The notes: a model not told the origin generated them from the sequence alone. A stretch of DNA of 64,000 nucleotides from Candidatus Anaeroferrophillus wilburensis (GCA_016934315.1 JAFGSY010000030.1:62001-126000); one strand, 5' to 3'; shown: positions 36,892 through 47,940, counted from the first letter of the stretch. Program-made: numbers and translations.

Positions 36892-37845
36892 ATGTTTCGC
36901 CTGCACAATATTTTCTTCAATAATTTCAATCTCAAGATACTGTCGGTGATCTTGGCTGTTCTCCTGTGGTTTGTTGTCATTGGCGAAAGCAAGAATGAGC
37001 TGGGGATGGATGTCCCCATAGAATTTCAAGGTATTGCCCAAGATGTGACGATCGCCGGAGATATACCCAGCACCATCCACATCCGCCTGAAAGGCTCTGC
37101 CACCCTGTTGCGGCCGCTGACCAAGAAACCCCCCTTTTTCAGTATTGACCTCGCAGGAGCAAAAGTCGGTGATAACGTAATTCTTTTAGGGGAACACCAG
37201 CTGAAAAACCTTTCACTGGGAATAAATGTCGTCGACATTACCCCGCCAACCATAACCCTGACGCTTGATACAATCATTGAAAAACGTTTGCCGGTCGTTA
37301 TTGAAACCAGCGGCTCCTTGCCCCGTGGCTACCAGATTGCCAACATGTCAACGATGCCTGAATTTGCCGTGGTGCGTGGCACCAAACGATACCTGCAGAA
37401 AATCGACAAGATAACCACTAAACCCATTGACCTTTCGACCATTGAACAGCAGCTTTCCCGTGAAGTGGCGCTTTCCTATCTGCCGGAAAAAATTAAATCC
37501 ATTGACCCTCTGACGGTAAAGGTTTTTATTGCCATCAGTGAGGAGCGAACCCAACGCAGCATCAAGGGGGTTCGCATTGATTTCATTAATAAGCCACCAT
37601 CTCTGGAGCGTCTCAGCTACAGCAACTATTTTGTCGATCTGCTGGTCAATTCACCCCAGACACTCCTGCTGGATGAAATACGCCATAACACGAACGTTTT
37701 CGTTGACTTGGCGGAACTGGAAGGCTCCGGTGTCGAGGATCATTATGTAACCCTGCCGGTTACCATTGAACTGCCGGACAAGGTTAATCTCATTTCTGCC
37801 AACCCAAAACAGGTCGAAGTCATCTTCAACCAGAAAAAGAAGTAA
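36892..37845 (+). CDS. cdaR: YbbR-domain protein (CdaR-like regulator of CdaA)
   Basis: A 317-residue protein with one N-terminal membrane helix ([18 protein letters not shown], residues 15-32) and three or four YbbR repeats facing outward ([33 protein letters not shown], and so on). CdaR modulates cyclic di-AMP synthesis in Gram-positive bacteria; the same role is inferred from its position. ATG 36892 has GAGGTG upstream; a start at ATG 36838 would add 18 odd residues with three Cys. Confidence 0.86.
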   Translation: MFRLHNIFFNNFNLKILSVILAVLLWFVVIGESKNELGMDVPIEFQGIAQDVTIAGDIPSTIHIRLKGSATLLRPLTKKPPFFSIDLAGAKVGDNVILLGEHQLKNLSLGINVVDITPPTITLTLDTIIEKRLPVVIETSGSLPRGYQIANMSTMPEFAVVRGTKRYLQKIDKITTKPIDLSTIEQQLSREVALSYLPEKIKSIDPLTVKVFIAISEERTQRSIKGVRIDFINKPPSLERLSYSNYFVDLLVNSPQTLLLDEIRHNTNVFVDLAELEGSGVEDHYVTLPVTIELPDKVNLISANPKQVEVIFNQKKK

Positions 37846-37847
37846 CC

Positions 37848-39203
37848 ATGTATAAAAGAAAACTCTTTGGCACCGATGGTGTGCGGGGCATTGCCAATAT
37901 CGATCCGATGACCGCGGAAATGGCCCTGCACATCGGACGGGCAACGGCCTTTATCTGCAAAGAGAAAGAGCATCGGCATCGGATAGTCATCGGCAAGGAT
38001 ACCAGGCTGTCGGGTTATATGCTGGAAAGCGCCTTGGTTTCGGGAATTTGTTCCATGGGCGTCGATGTGCTGCAGATCGGCCCCATGCCGACTCCCGGAA
38101 TTGCCTTTTTAACCCGCAGTATGCGGGCTGATGCCGGCATGGTTATATCCGCCTCCCATAATCCTTTTCAAGATAATGGCATCAAAATTTTTTCCCGTGA
38201 TGGCTTCAAACTGCCTGATCAGCTTGAGGAGACCATCGAAAAAATGATTTTTAATGATACCATCAAGGGACTGCGTCCGACAGCGGACGCCGTGGGTAAG
38301 GCGTTCCGCATAGACGACGCCAACGGCCGCTATATCGTCTTCCTGAAAAACACTTTCCCCGATGAACTTGACCTGGAAGGATTACGGCTCGTTATTGACT
38401 GCGGCAATGGCGCTGCCTATAAGATTGCCCCGGCTGTTTTTGCCGAACTCGGGGCTTCGATCACCACTATCGGAGTCTCGCCGGATGGCAAAAATATTAA
38501 TGATGGCTGCGGATCACTGCATCCGGAGCGGCTCCAGCAGGAGGTGATAAAACAACAAGCCCACCTCGGCATTGCCTTTGATGGTGATGCAGACCGGGTG
38601 GTGTTTGTCGATGAACGGGGAACAGAGGTTCATGGTGACCAGGTTATGGCTATCTGCGCACTGGAAATGGCCCGCAAAAATCAGTTGAAGAACAATACCC
38701 TGGTGGCTACCGTCATGAGCAATATGGGCTTGGAGAAGGCCCTGGAACCTGCAGGCATCTCTGTTGTCCGGACCCAGGTTGGAGATCGCTACGTGGTTGA
38801 GGAGATGCGCCAGCATGGCTACAATTTTGGTGGCGAACAATCCGGCCACCTGATTTTTATGGACCACAACACAACCGGAGATGGAATTTTATCCGCACTC
38901 CAGGTGCTGTCGGTGCTGGTCCGCTCAGGAAAATCCCTGTCCGAGCTGGCACAGGTTATGGATATCTATCCTCAGGTTTTGAAAAATGTGCCGGTGGCAA
39001 GTAAAGTTCCCCTCGATCAGGTCCCTGCCCTGTATGCCAGGATTAAGGACGTGGAACAGGAAATACAAGGTCGGGGACGCCTGCTGGTACGTTATTCAGG
39101 CACGGAGAACAAGCTTCGGGTCATGATGGAAGGGGACAATGCCGCCCAGATTAACGGCTATGTTGACGAACTGGCAGCCCTGGTGCAGCAGACCCTTGGC
39201 TGA
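37848..39203 (+). CDS. glmM: Phosphoglucosamine mutase
   Basis: Interconverts glucosamine-6- and 1-phosphate for UDP-GlcNAc synthesis. Motifs in order: [11 protein letters not shown] at the N-terminus, the active-site Ser in [12 protein letters not shown] (around residue 103), the metal site [10 protein letters not shown], the sugar loop GGEQSGHLI, and the phosphate loop [12 protein letters not shown] at the end. Length 451 aa is usual. It starts two bases after the YbbR gene. Confidence 0.95.
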   Translation: MYKRKLFGTDGVRGIANIDPMTAEMALHIGRATAFICKEKEHRHRIVIGKDTRLSGYMLESALVSGICSMGVDVLQIGPMPTPGIAFLTRSMRADAGMVISASHNPFQDNGIKIFSRDGFKLPDQLEETIEKMIFNDTIKGLRPTADAVGKAFRIDDANGRYIVFLKNTFPDELDLEGLRLVIDCGNGAAYKIAPAVFAELGASITTIGVSPDGKNINDGCGSLHPERLQQEVIKQQAHLGIAFDGDADRVVFVDERGTEVHGDQVMAICALEMARKNQLKNNTLVATVMSNMGLEKALEPAGISVVRTQVGDRYVVEEMRQHGYNFGGEQSGHLIFMDHNTTGDGILSALQVLSVLVRSGKSLSELAQVMDIYPQVLKNVPVASKVPLDQVPALYARIKDVEQEIQGRGRLLVRYSGTENKLRVMMEGDNAAQINGYVDELAALVQQTLG

Positions 39204-39250
39204 GATCTGGCCGATGCAACCGACCGAAGAACATGCTGGAGACAAAAACC

Positions 39251-39967
39251 ATGATTAAACTTGGTGTCAATATAGATCATGTGGCAACCATACGACAGGC
39301 CAGGGGAATCAGCGAACCGGACCCCGTTGCTGCCGCCGTGCTGGCGGAGATGGGTGGCGCAGACGGGATCACTGTTCATCTGCGGGAAGATCGGCGTCAT
39401 ATCCAGGATCGTGATGTGATGCTTCTGCGACAGGTAATCAAAACAAAATTAAATCTTGAAATGGCTCTCGCACCCGAAATCATTGCCATTGCTGAAGAGA
39501 TTAAACCCGATACGGTGACGCTGGTGCCGGAAAAGCGGCAGGAACTGACTACGGAGGGCGGTCTTGATGTCATTGGCCAACAGGTGGCAGTAACTGAGGT
39601 GGTGCGCCGCTTTCAGTCCCAGGGAATAATCGTCAGCCTGTTTATTGATCCGGATGCTGATCAGATTGCAGCCGCTCATAAAACCGGGGCAGAGTATATT
39701 GAGATTCACACCGGTCGCTACTGTGATGCCCATTCGGCAGCAGAGCAGCAACATGAATACAAGCTCATAGAAGAGGCCTGTGTTATCGCCCGTAATCTCA
39801 ATCTTGGGGTCAACGCCGGCCACGGTCTCAATTATCGCAATATCCAACCTATTGTCCGCATTCCGGGCATCGAAGAAATGAATATCGGTCACAGCATTAT
39901 CGGCTACGCCGTCCTGGTGGGATTGGAACGGGCAGTGCGAGAGATGAAAAACCTGCTCATGCCATAA
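39251..39967 (+). CDS. pdxJ: Pyridoxine 5'-phosphate synthase
   Basis: Forms pyridoxine phosphate from 1-deoxyxylulose-5-phosphate and 3-amino-2-oxopropyl phosphate in the DXP-dependent B6 pathway. The N-terminal [15 protein letters not shown] is highly conserved, as is [14 protein letters not shown] and VNAGHGLNY. Length 238 aa is standard. ATG 39251 has GGAGAC upstream; ATG 39233 would add six residues. Confidence 0.94.
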   Translation: MIKLGVNIDHVATIRQARGISEPDPVAAAVLAEMGGADGITVHLREDRRHIQDRDVMLLRQVIKTKLNLEMALAPEIIAIAEEIKPDTVTLVPEKRQELTTEGGLDVIGQQVAVTEVVRRFQSQGIIVSLFIDPDADQIAAAHKTGAEYIEIHTGRYCDAHSAAEQQHEYKLIEEACVIARNLNLGVNAGHGLNYRNIQPIVRIPGIEEMNIGHSIIGYAVLVGLERAVREMKNLLMP

Positions 39968-39981
39968 AAGGTTCATCTCCT

Positions 39982-40377
39982 ATGATAACGACATCAATCA
40001 AAGGCATCGGCACTGATATCGTTAAAATCAGTCGTATTGACGAGCTGATAAGCCGCTATGGCAGCCGTTTCCTCGGACGCATTTTTACGCCCGGGGAGAT
40101 ATCCTATTGCCAGGCAAAAAAAGCTCCTGCACTTCATTTTGCAGCCCGTTTTGCCGCCAAAGAGGCGCTACTTAAATCCTTGGGAACGGGGTTGAGTGGC
40201 GGCATCAGCTGGCAGGATGTGGAAGTTTCCAGGGCCTCGGGTGAAGCACCGGCATTTATCCTCACCGGCAAGGCAGCCGGTGTGTGCCAGGAACGCAGGA
40301 TAACCGAAACCTGGCTGAGCTTGAGCCATGAGCATGAGTTTGCCCTGGCTTTTGTGATCATCGGTGGAGCTGAATGA
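39982..40377 (+). CDS. acpS: Holo-[acyl-carrier-protein] synthase
   Basis: Transfers 4'-phosphopantetheine from CoA to acyl carrier protein. GIGTDIVKI (residues 8-16) holds the metal-binding Asp, and FAAKEALLKSLGTGL holds the catalytic Glu-Lys pair. The C-terminal LSLSHEHEFALAFVI completes the fold. Length 131 aa is normal. It overlaps the next gene by four bases, which fits the common acpS-nnr pair. Confidence 0.93.
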   Translation: MITTSIKGIGTDIVKISRIDELISRYGSRFLGRIFTPGEISYCQAKKAPALHFAARFAAKEALLKSLGTGLSGGISWQDVEVSRASGEAPAFILTGKAAGVCQERRITETWLSLSHEHEFALAFVIIGGAE

Positions 40378-41960
40378 TGCAACTGGTCACGGCACAGCAG
40401 ATGCGGGAGTTGGACGCCAGAACCATTAATGAAGCGGGTATACCGGGGATAGTCCTCATGGAGCTGGCCGGCCGCGGTGCTTTTGACTTTATTGTCAAAC
40501 AGGGATGGCTGCAATCGACTGCCGATCCAGTCCTCATTCTTGCCGGCAAAGGCAATAACGGCGGTGATGCTCTGGTGGTGGCCCGCTGCCTGCTGCTCGC
40601 TGGCTACAGCAATGTTGACGTACTCCTGCTGGCAGATTCAGATGTGATCCGGGGCGACGCCAGGACTAATTTAGCATGCTACCGGCAGCTGGGCGGTATA
40701 ATCACCGAAGTAACCACCGCTGAAGAGTGGGAACAGGTGTGCCCAAGGCATCGCGCCTATCGGCTGGTTGTTGACGGAATCCTGGGCACCGGCCTCAACA
40801 GTCCGGTGCGAGGGTTTTATGGCGATGTTATCGACCGGGTTTCGCGCCTGGACGGCGCTGTTGTGGCACTTGACATTCCCTCCGGTCTGCATGCTGACCG
40901 GGGAGTTCCTTTGGGAAACTCCGTCAAGGCGAATGCCACGGTAACCTTCGGACTAGGCAAAACCGGGCTTTTTGGTTATCCTGGAAGGGAATATGCGGGG
41001 GAAATCAAGGTCATTGACATAGGCATTCCGCCATCATTCCTTGCCTCCATGCAATCTGTCGAACTCCTTACCGTTGCCGGGTGCCAAGCTCTGATGCCAC
41101 CGACACGTGGGAAAAACTCCCACAAGGGAACCCATGGCCATCTCCTGACCGTTGCCGGCTCCCGGGGACGATCCGGCGCCGCCCTTATGGCCGCTTTTGC
41201 GGCCATGAAAGCCGGCTGCGGATTGTCGACCCTGGCTACACCATCACCGGTAGCCGCCAGTATCGAAGGGCGGGTCCCCGAGCTGATGATGGCCCCCCTC
41301 GCCGACGACGGCCAGGGCAGGGTTGGGACAATCAACCTCGCTGATATGACACTCCTTTGGCAGGGAAAACAGGCCATTGCAGTGGGCCCGGGATTGGGCG
41401 TTCATGAACAGGTTAGAGAGCTGGTCGCCGGAATGGTTAAACACTCACCGGTTCCCCTTGTTCTTGATGCTGATGCCCTGACGGTTCTGGCAACCGATAC
41501 GGCATGTTTGGCAGAAAAAAACTCACCGGTTATTCTTACACCGCATCCAGGTGAGATGGCCCGGCTGTTGGCCGTCACCACCAGCAAGGTTCAGGAAAAC
41601 CGGCTGCAACTGGCAAAGGATTTTGCCTGCCGGCATGGCGTGTATCTTGTCCTCAAGGGGGCGGGAACAGTTGTCGCCGCCCCGGACGGTACGGCGGCAA
41701 TCAACAGCAGCGGCAATCCCCTACTGGCAACTGCCGGCTCAGGTGATGTCTTAACCGGCACCATCGCCGGCCTCCTGGCTCGGGGACTTTCACCCTTTTC
41801 ATCCTGCCGTCTGGGTGTTTATCTCCACGGTCTTGCCGCTGATCTGCTGGCAGAACAAAAGATCAGCCAGGGAATAACTGCCGGTGACCTGCTCAATGCC
41901 CTGCCGGCAGCAAGTCAGCTGCTGACAGAGCAGTCTGCGTCTCCAGGAAGGCCTACCTAA
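40374..41960 (+). CDS. nnr: Bifunctional NAD(P)HX epimerase / dehydratase
   Basis: Repairs hydrated NADH and NADPH. The N-terminal YjeF_N epimerase domain (about 1-215) has AGKGNNGGDALV and LDIPSGLHAD. The C-terminal ADP-dependent dehydratase domain (about 230-520) has KNSHKGTHGHLLTVAGS, LTPHPGEMARL and AGSGDVLTGTIAGL. The ATG 40374 overlaps the acpS stop; ATG 40377 immediately follows. Length 528 aa is typical. Confidence 0.93.
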   Translation: MMQLVTAQQMRELDARTINEAGIPGIVLMELAGRGAFDFIVKQGWLQSTADPVLILAGKGNNGGDALVVARCLLLAGYSNVDVLLLADSDVIRGDARTNLACYRQLGGIITEVTTAEEWEQVCPRHRAYRLVVDGILGTGLNSPVRGFYGDVIDRVSRLDGAVVALDIPSGLHADRGVPLGNSVKANATVTFGLGKTGLFGYPGREYAGEIKVIDIGIPPSFLASMQSVELLTVAGCQALMPPTRGKNSHKGTHGHLLTVAGSRGRSGAALMAAFAAMKAGCGLSTLATPSPVAASIEGRVPELMMAPLADDGQGRVGTINLADMTLLWQGKQAIAVGPGLGVHEQVRELVAGMVKHSPVPLVLDADALTVLATDTACLAEKNSPVILTPHPGEMARLLAVTTSKVQENRLQLAKDFACRHGVYLVLKGAGTVVAAPDGTAAINSSGNPLLATAGSGDVLTGTIAGLLARGLSPFSSCRLGVYLHGLAADLLAEQKISQGITAGDLLNALPAASQLLTEQSASPGRPT

Positions 41961-42057
41961 TCGTTCAACAGCCTCAGGGAGCAGACCATAACAGCCCGTA
42001 TTTTTTTGCAGCGATCATAGAAAACTGTGTGAGCTTGCCTACCATAAGGAGAAGAAT

Positions 42058-42507
42058 GTGAAACTGGCTAACGATATCATGACCACCCCGGTGATCACGG
42101 TTACCCCTGAAACCGGCATTAAGGAATTGGCAACCCTTTTGACCAGCAGGAGAATCAGCGGCGCACCGGTGGTTGACGGTGAGGGCAGACTGCTGGGAAT
42201 CGTCACCGAGACAGATCTACTGTTTACTGAAAAACCGCTGCATATCCCGACGTTCTTTACCATCCTGGATTCGTTGCTGTACTTTGAAAACCCTTTCAAG
42301 ATGGATAAGGAGATGAAAAAGCTCACCGCCAGTACCGTGGCGGACATCTATACGGCAGATTGTCTCACCATAACAGCTGCAACACCGGTGGATGAAATTG
42401 CCGCTCTGATGATCGATGAACAGAAGAACCTGCTGCCGGTTGTTGACGAGGACCGCAAGGTGGTTGGCATCATCAGTCGGACAAACATGTTGTCTTTGAT
42501 CGGTTAG
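42058..42507 (+). CDS. CBS-domain protein
   Basis: A 149-residue protein with two CBS motifs in tandem (DIMTTPVITVTPETGIKE and, at 95 onward, VADIYTADCLTITAATP). CBS pairs bind adenosine nucleotides and often sense energy status. No other domain is present. The start is GTG 42058 with AAGGAGAAG upstream. It stands between nnr and tsaE; its target is unknown. Confidence 0.85.
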   Translation: MKLANDIMTTPVITVTPETGIKELATLLTSRRISGAPVVDGEGRLLGIVTETDLLFTEKPLHIPTFFTILDSLLYFENPFKMDKEMKKLTASTVADIYTADCLTITAATPVDEIAALMIDEQKNLLPVVDEDRKVVGIISRTNMLSLIG

Positions 42508-42641
42508 ACCTGCAGCCACTGACCTGATTTCCCGTGCCAGGCCAGGTTGTATTGTTCAAGGCAGAATTGCCCTGCGCTTTCGACCAGTCGGAAGGGATGA
42601 GGTACCCGGAGCGGATGGTTGAGCTTGAACGTACGTGATTG

Positions 42642-42676
42642 TTTTCAGCCGGCAGTGTGCAACTACCGGCTGAAAA
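42642..42676 (+). terminator. 11-bp hairpin before tsaE, possible bidirectional terminator
   Basis: TTTTCAGCCGG (42642-42652) pairs perfectly with CCGGCTGAAAA (42666-42676) around a 13-base loop, 134 bases after the CBS gene stop. Runs of T and A flank both arms, so it could terminate on either strand, but the T run on the plus strand is short. It lies just before tsaE and also bears on which start codon is used there. Confidence 0.45.
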
Positions 42677-42730
42677 TTATTGCCTTCCTCCGGTCAAACA
42701 GCAAATCTCAATTTGATTATTTTGGCAAAA

Positions 42731-43198
42731 TTGTCTAATAAAGAGCAAATCATCTCCTCATCGCCGGATGAGACGATCAGGATTGGCGAGCAGCTGAGTT
42801 GCAGTCTGACGAAAGGCTTGCATATCTTCACTCTCCATGGAACCCTGGGCGCCGGCAAAACCTTGCTGACCAAGGGTATTGCCCGGGGTTTGAATGTTGG
42901 CGACTGGTACTACGTCAACAGCCCGACGTTTACGCTGATCAATGAGTATGAAGGACGTTTACCTCTGTACCATTTTGACCTTTACCGCCTGGGAGATTCT
43001 TCAGAGCTGTTGGAGATTGGTTTCGAGGAATATCTCCAACAAAGCGGGGTGATGGTCATCGAGTGGCCGGAAAAAATTGGTGGGTGGCTGCCTGCGGATC
43101 GCGTCGTCAGGATTTACCTGCAGATAACCGGCGAGCAGCAGAGAGAGATTATCATTGTCCGCGACCCATCAACTGTTAACGCTATCCGTAAAGAGTAA
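42731..43198 (+). CDS. tsaE: tRNA threonylcarbamoyladenosine biosynthesis ATPase TsaE
   Basis: TsaE is the ATPase that helps the TsaB-TsaD complex make t6A37 of tRNA. The P-loop is [14 protein letters not shown], followed by [23 protein letters not shown] and [13 protein letters not shown]. No ATG or GTG precedes the conserved domain. The candidates are TTG codons at 42680, 42713, 42722 and 42731, none with a clear ribosome binding site. I prefer 42731 because the upstream hairpin ends at 42676 and homology starts soon after. Confidence 0.85.
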   Translation: MSNKEQIISSSPDETIRIGEQLSCSLTKGLHIFTLHGTLGAGKTLLTKGIARGLNVGDWYYVNSPTFTLINEYEGRLPLYHFDLYRLGDSSELLEIGFEEYLQQSGVMVIEWPEKIGGWLPADRVVRIYLQITGEQQREIIIVRDPSTVNAIRKE

Positions 43199-43203
43199 CA
43201 ACT

Positions 43204-44448
43204 ATGGCTCTGGTAGTACAAAAATATGGTGGCACCTCAGTCGGCTCCATTGAGAGAATCAAACATGTTGCCCAACGGGTGATCGATACAAAAAACCAAG
43301 GGAATCAGGTTGTTGTCGTTCTATCGGCCATGTCCGGAGAAACGGACCGCCTTTTGAGCCTGGCTGGCCAGATCAGCCCGAACGGCAGCGAATTGAATGA
43401 GCGGGAGTTGGATGTGCTGGTTTCAACCGGCGAACAGGTCTCTATTGCTCTGTTGGCGATAACCGTTGAAACAATGGGCGAGAAGGCCTGCTCATTTCTG
43501 GGACACCAGATACACATTCTCACCGACAGTGCGTTCACCAAGGCCCGCATTAAAAACATCGATTCAAAAAGGATCAGTCAAGCCCTGGATGAAGGAAATA
43601 TCGTTGTCGTTGCCGGCTTCCAGGGCATTGATGAACACGGCAATATCACCACCTTGGGGCGGGGAGGATCCGACACCAGCGCGGTTGCCGTTGCAACCGC
43701 CCTGAAGGCGGATGTCTGTGAGATCTACACCGATGTAGACGGCATCTACACCACTGACCCGAATGTCTGTCGCCAAGCCCGCAAACTTGCCAAGATATCC
43801 TATGACGAAATGCTGGAGTTGGCCAGCCAGGGGGCCAAGGTATTGCAAATACGATCGGTGGAGTTTGCCAAAAAATACGGCATTCCACTGCATGTACGAT
43901 CTAGTTTTTCTGAGGTGGAAGGCACTATTGTATGCCAGGAGGATAAATCGATGGAAAAAGCTGTTGTTTCAGGCGTTGCCTATAATAAAAATGAAGCAAA
44001 AATAACCATTATCGGCGTTCCTGATCGGCCGGGAATTGCTGCCTCGGTGTTTTCCGCCATCTCTGCCAAGGGCATTGTGGTGGACATGATTATTCAGAAC
44101 ATTTCGGAAGAAGGACTCACAGACCTGACCTTTACCGTCCCGAAAGGTGACTACCATCGATCACTGGCAATCATTACCGATATCTGTCAGGAAATTGGTG
44201 CCAAAACGGTTTTAGGAGATGAAAAAATTGCCAAAGTATCCATTGTCGGCATTGGCATGCGAACCCATGCTAATGTCGCCTCAAGGATGTTCGCGGCTCT
44301 GGCACGGGAAAACATTAACATTATGATGATCAGTACGTCAGAAATAAAGGTCTCTTGTGTCATTGCGGAAAAATATGCCGAGTTGGCAGTCAGGGTACTC
44401 CATGATGAATTTGAACTGGAAAAGGATCCCGCCCATGAGGAGCAGTAG
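43204..44448 (+). CDS. lysC: Aspartate kinase
   Basis: Phosphorylates aspartate at the head of the lysine, threonine and methionine pathways. The catalytic domain begins with [15 protein letters not shown] and has [13 protein letters not shown] and [15 protein letters not shown]. Two ACT domains follow (from about 265, [20 protein letters not shown], and from about 345), which usually give feedback inhibition by lysine or threonine. Length 414 aa is standard. It starts five bases after the tsaE stop. Confidence 0.94.
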   Translation: MALVVQKYGGTSVGSIERIKHVAQRVIDTKNQGNQVVVVLSAMSGETDRLLSLAGQISPNGSELNERELDVLVSTGEQVSIALLAITVETMGEKACSFLGHQIHILTDSAFTKARIKNIDSKRISQALDEGNIVVVAGFQGIDEHGNITTLGRGGSDTSAVAVATALKADVCEIYTDVDGIYTTDPNVCRQARKLAKISYDEMLELASQGAKVLQIRSVEFAKKYGIPLHVRSSFSEVEGTIVCQEDKSMEKAVVSGVAYNKNEAKITIIGVPDRPGIAASVFSAISAKGIVVDMIIQNISEEGLTDLTFTVPKGDYHRSLAIITDICQEIGAKTVLGDEKIAKVSIVGIGMRTHANVASRMFAALARENINIMMISTSEIKVSCVIAEKYAELAVRVLHDEFELEKDPAHEEQ

Positions 44449-44451
44449 CTG

Positions 44452-46041
44452 ATGGCCAAGATAAAAATTTATGATACCACCTTGCGGGACGGCACTCAGG
44501 CGGAAGAGATCTCCCTGCTGGCCGGCGACAAAGTGAGGATTGCTCGGAAACTGGATGAATTTGGCATCCATTATATTGAAGGTGGTTGGCCGGGTTCTAA
44601 TCCAAAGGATATAAGTTTCTTTAAAAAAATCAAAAATGTTTCTTTGAAAACATCGAAGATTACGGCTTTTGGCAGCACGAGAAAATTCGAAAATCAGGCT
44701 GAACATGACCAGAATCTGCAAGCCATCCTTGATTCCGGGGTGAGGGTTGCGACCATCTTCGGTAAATCATGGGATTTTCATGTTACCAATGCACTGAACA
44801 TCGGCCTGCATGATAACCTGGCCGTTATTGAAGATACCCTGGCTTATCTCAAGGGGAAAATGGCAGAAGTCATCTACGATGCGGAACATTTTTTTGATGG
44901 CTACAAACACAACAGCGACTACGCGCTCGAAACCCTCAAAGCGGCGATGCGCGGTGGCGCTGACTGCCTGGTTCTCTGCGACACCAATGGCGGCACCTTG
45001 CCATGCGAGCTGACAGACATTATCAAGGCGGTACAAAAGGAGCTGCAACCGACGTTGGAGCTGGGAATCCATGTCCATAACGATTCAGGGGTAGCGGTGG
45101 CCAACTCGCTGGCAGCCGTGAGCTGCGGCATTACCCATGTCCAGGGAACCATCAATGGCTTTGGTGAACGTTGTGGCAACGCCAACCTGATCTCCATTAT
45201 CCCTAATCTGCAGTTAAAATTGGGCCATAAGGTTTTGCCTCGCCAAAATCTGCAGAAACTGTCGTCAGTATCGCGCTTTGTGGATGAAATAGCCAACAAA
45301 AGGCATAATAACCATCAGCCGTTTGTCGGTATGAGCGCCTTTGCCCACAAGGGCGGTATTCATGTCAGCGCGGTGCAGAAAGATCCTTTAACCTATGAAC
45401 ACATTTCTCCCGACTGGGTTGGCAATCAGCGTCGTGTGCTGGTTTCCGATCTTTCTGGACGCAGTAACATTCTCTACAAAGCCCAGGAATATAATCTTGA
45501 TGTGGGCAATGAGGAGCAGACCAGGGCGATTCTCAAACGAATCAAGGATCTGGAAGATAGCGGCTTTCAGTTTGAAGGGGCTGAAGCCTCTTTTGAACTG
45601 CTGGTCAAAAAAACCATGGGAACCTATAAACCTTTTTTTGATCTCAAGGGTTTTCGGGTGATCGTCGAAAAATTTCCCCGGACGAAGACGCCGGTTTCTG
45701 AAGCTACCATCATGCTGCGGGTCAACAAAAAGATCGAGCATACTGCCGCTATTGGCGATGGCCCAGTGGATGCCCTGGACAAAGCCCTGCGCAAGGCGTT
45801 GGATGCATTTTTTCCGATTGTAAAAGAGATTAAACTGACCGATTATAAAGTTAGAATACTGTCTTCCGATCGGGGAACCAAGGCCGTTACCCGGGTACTC
45901 ATTGAAACCCAGGATTCCTCCGGCAACAAATGGGGAACCGTGGGAGTTTCCGATAACATTATCGAAGCCAGCTGGCAGGCCCTGGTGGACAGCATTGAAT
46001 ACAAGTTGATGCAGGAAGGTGGTGAACCGAACCATGTATAA
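44452..46041 (+). CDS. cimA: (R)-citramalate synthase
   Basis: Condenses pyruvate and acetyl-CoA to citramalate, the route to isoleucine that avoids threonine. The DRE-TIM barrel starts with [13 protein letters not shown], which separates CimA from 2-isopropylmalate synthase of the LeuA type, and includes [16 protein letters not shown] and [12 protein letters not shown]. The C-terminal LeuA-like regulatory domain (from about 380) is present. Length 529 aa fits the family. It follows lysC by three bases. Confidence 0.93.
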   Translation: MAKIKIYDTTLRDGTQAEEISLLAGDKVRIARKLDEFGIHYIEGGWPGSNPKDISFFKKIKNVSLKTSKITAFGSTRKFENQAEHDQNLQAILDSGVRVATIFGKSWDFHVTNALNIGLHDNLAVIEDTLAYLKGKMAEVIYDAEHFFDGYKHNSDYALETLKAAMRGGADCLVLCDTNGGTLPCELTDIIKAVQKELQPTLELGIHVHNDSGVAVANSLAAVSCGITHVQGTINGFGERCGNANLISIIPNLQLKLGHKVLPRQNLQKLSSVSRFVDEIANKRHNNHQPFVGMSAFAHKGGIHVSAVQKDPLTYEHISPDWVGNQRRVLVSDLSGRSNILYKAQEYNLDVGNEEQTRAILKRIKDLEDSGFQFEGAEASFELLVKKTMGTYKPFFDLKGFRVIVEKFPRTKTPVSEATIMLRVNKKIEHTAAIGDGPVDALDKALRKALDAFFPIVKEIKLTDYKVRILSSDRGTKAVTRVLIETQDSSGNKWGTVGVSDNIIEASWQALVDSIEYKLMQEGGEPNHV

Positions 46042-46528
46042 CGTCGCAATTCTAACAGCCAGCGATCGGGGGTTTTCCGGTGAACGGGAAGATCTCAGCG
46101 GGCTTGCCATTCATCAACTGCTGGCTTCGTCAGGCAGCAACTTTCAAGTTGTTGCCGAAGCCATAGTGCCGGATGAAATAGATGAAATTATCGAGGTTCT
46201 TAACTCATGGTGTGCTGATAAGATTCCCCTTATCCTGACGACCGGCGGCACTGGATTTTCGCCTCGTGACATAACCCCGGACGCCACCTTGAAAGTTATT
46301 GAACGTCATGCTCCGGGCTTTGCCGAAGCAATGCGTTATGAAAGCCTGAAAATTACCCCCCATGCCATGATCTCCAGGGCGGTGGCCGGCATTTGTGGAG
46401 CAAGCCTGATTGTCAATCTGCCAGGCAGTGTCAAGGGAGTACAGGAATGTCTGGGTGTCATTCTGCCGGCCCTTCCCCATGCCCTGGACAAACTGATGGG
46501 AGACACGTCAGACTGTGGCCGTAGCTGA
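46034..46528 (+). CDS. moaB: Molybdenum cofactor biosynthesis protein MoaB/Mog type
   Basis: A single MPT-binding domain protein (about 164 aa). [18 protein letters not shown] and [17 protein letters not shown] are the family motifs, with [11 protein letters not shown] at the end. The family adenylylates molybdopterin for metal insertion; MoaB and Mog cannot be told apart by length alone. ATG 46034 overlaps the cimA stop by eight bases and has AGGTGGTG upstream. Confidence 0.88.
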   Translation: MYNVAILTASDRGFSGEREDLSGLAIHQLLASSGSNFQVVAEAIVPDEIDEIIEVLNSWCADKIPLILTTGGTGFSPRDITPDATLKVIERHAPGFAEAMRYESLKITPHAMISRAVAGICGASLIVNLPGSVKGVQECLGVILPALPHALDKLMGDTSDCGRS

Positions 46529-47033
46529 GCAGGAAATTTTACCTTTTTCACTGCTGCCGGCAACCGGGGATCATCTGTCGTCAATCATGGCCATCGACCA
46601 GCAATCGTTCCCCGACCCATGGGGCAGACGGTTGTTTCTGGATGAACTGACGGCGCCCCATTCCCGCCTTTACTGTGCGTTGCAAAAGCAATGGAACGGT
46701 TCTATTGCGGTTTGCGGTTATATCTGTTTCCACTGCTGTCTGGATGAAGCAAGCCTGTTGAAAATTGCCGTTCACCCTGAAAAACGACGTCAGGGCTTCG
46801 CTTCTGCTCTGCTGCAAAAAATGATGGCCAGCGCGGCCGGCGAAGGGGTCAGGACGATCCACTTGGAGGTGCGGCCATCGAATACCGCAGCGGTACGCCT
46901 CTATCAGTCCTTCGGTTTCAGCTGCCAGGGAAAACGGCGCCATTATTTTGCTGATACCGGGGAAGATGCCCTAATCATGAGTTTTTATACTCGATTGCAG
47001 AACGGGGAACCAGGGGAGGAGGTGCCCCTGTGA
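46515..47033 (+). CDS. rimI: Ribosomal-protein-alanine N-acetyltransferase RimI-type
   Basis: A GNAT acetyltransferase of 172 aa. LLKIAVHPEKRRQGFASALL is the acetyl-CoA binding motif and LEVRPSNTAAVRLYQSFGF is the RimI signature. RimI acetylates the N-terminus of ribosomal protein S18. The GTG at 46515 overlaps moaB by 14 bases. The run with tsaE nearby echoes the common tsaB-rimI pairing, but tsaB is not here. Confidence 0.87.
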   Translation: MAVAEQEILPFSLLPATGDHLSSIMAIDQQSFPDPWGRRLFLDELTAPHSRLYCALQKQWNGSIAVCGYICFHCCLDEASLLKIAVHPEKRRQGFASALLQKMMASAAGEGVRTIHLEVRPSNTAAVRLYQSFGFSCQGKRRHYFADTGEDALIMSFYTRLQNGEPGEEVPL

Positions 47034-47124
47034 GAATGCATGCAGTCCCTTGGTTTCGTTTTTTCCCGGACCGCGGACATTGTTCCCTCTTGTAACATTC
47101 ACATACGGAAACGGCACCCTCTTC

Positions 47125-47940
47125 ATGACACTTTTCTCCAGCACTGTTCTTGCGCTCACCCAGCTCAGCAGCGATACCTTTCTTCTGACCCTTTCCAGCA
47201 CAGAAAGCTTTGCCCGGCACTTCATTCCCGGCCAATTTGTCATGGTTGGCATTCCTGAATCAACTCGTTATGATCCGTTGCTGAAGAGGCCCTTCAGTGT
47301 CTGCCGGGTATCTCCCGAACAGATGGAACTGGCCATCAAGGTTGTCGGACGGGGCACCGCCATTCTTAGCAACCTGTCTGTTGGCAGCAGGGTCTCCATG
47401 CATGGCCCCCTTGGCAACGGCTATCCTCTTGACACCATCAGAACAACCGAAAAACTGTTGCTGGCAGCCGGGGGAATCGGCATTGCATCCCTGATGAGCC
47501 TGGTGGAATTCTGTCGCTCACACGATGGTTCTCTGGCCAACGTAGAGATCATAGTGGGAGCCCAGACAGCATCGCAGCTCACCTTTGTTGATCGCCTGGT
47601 CAATCTGGCTGAACAGGGCTTGCAGATCTCTTTAGTAACTGATGATGGCAGCAAAGGTGAAAAAGGTCTGGTGACGGATGCTATTGCCAGGCAACTGAAT
47701 AAAAACAGCAAACGGCCGACCATCGTTTCCTGTGGACCTTTGCCGATGCTCAAGGCCGTCGGGGCGCTGGCCAAAAAATTTTCCTGCCCCTGTTATCTCA
47801 GCCTCGAAAGCCGGATGGCCTGTGGTTTTGGGGTATGCCTTGGCTGTGTAACCAGGAGAAAGCCCCCCGTCAAGGGAAGTCCCTGGCTCAAGGTGTGCAG
47901 CAATGGACCGGTTTTTTCCGCCGATATGCTGGACCTGTAA
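47125..47940 (+). CDS. pyrK: Dihydroorotate dehydrogenase electron transfer subunit
   Basis: Carries electrons from dihydroorotate to NAD through FAD and a [2Fe-2S] cluster. The FAD domain has RPFSVCRV and GPLGNGYPL; the NAD domain has LLLAAGGIGIASLMSL; the cluster motif CGFGVCLGC plus a later Cys is at the C-terminus. ATG 47125 is preferred; the long reading from 47050 lacks homology at its start. It is the partner of pyrD directly downstream. Confidence 0.9.
   Translation: MTLFSSTVLALTQLSSDTFLLTLSSTESFARHFIPGQFVMVGIPESTRYDPLLKRPFSVCRVSPEQMELAIKVVGRGTAILSNLSVGSRVSMHGPLGNGYPLDTIRTTEKLLLAAGGIGIASLMSLVEFCRSHDGSLANVEIIVGAQTASQLTFVDRLVNLAEQGLQISLVTDDGSKGEKGLVTDAIARQLNKNSKRPTIVSCGPLPMLKAVGALAKKFSCPCYLSLESRMACGFGVCLGCVTRRKPPVKGSPWLKVCSNGPVFSADMLDL

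Noticed and set aside
45388-46110. A 240-codon minus-strand frame opposite cimA
   Set aside because: It mirrors a strongly conserved cimA sequence and has no recognisable protein features.
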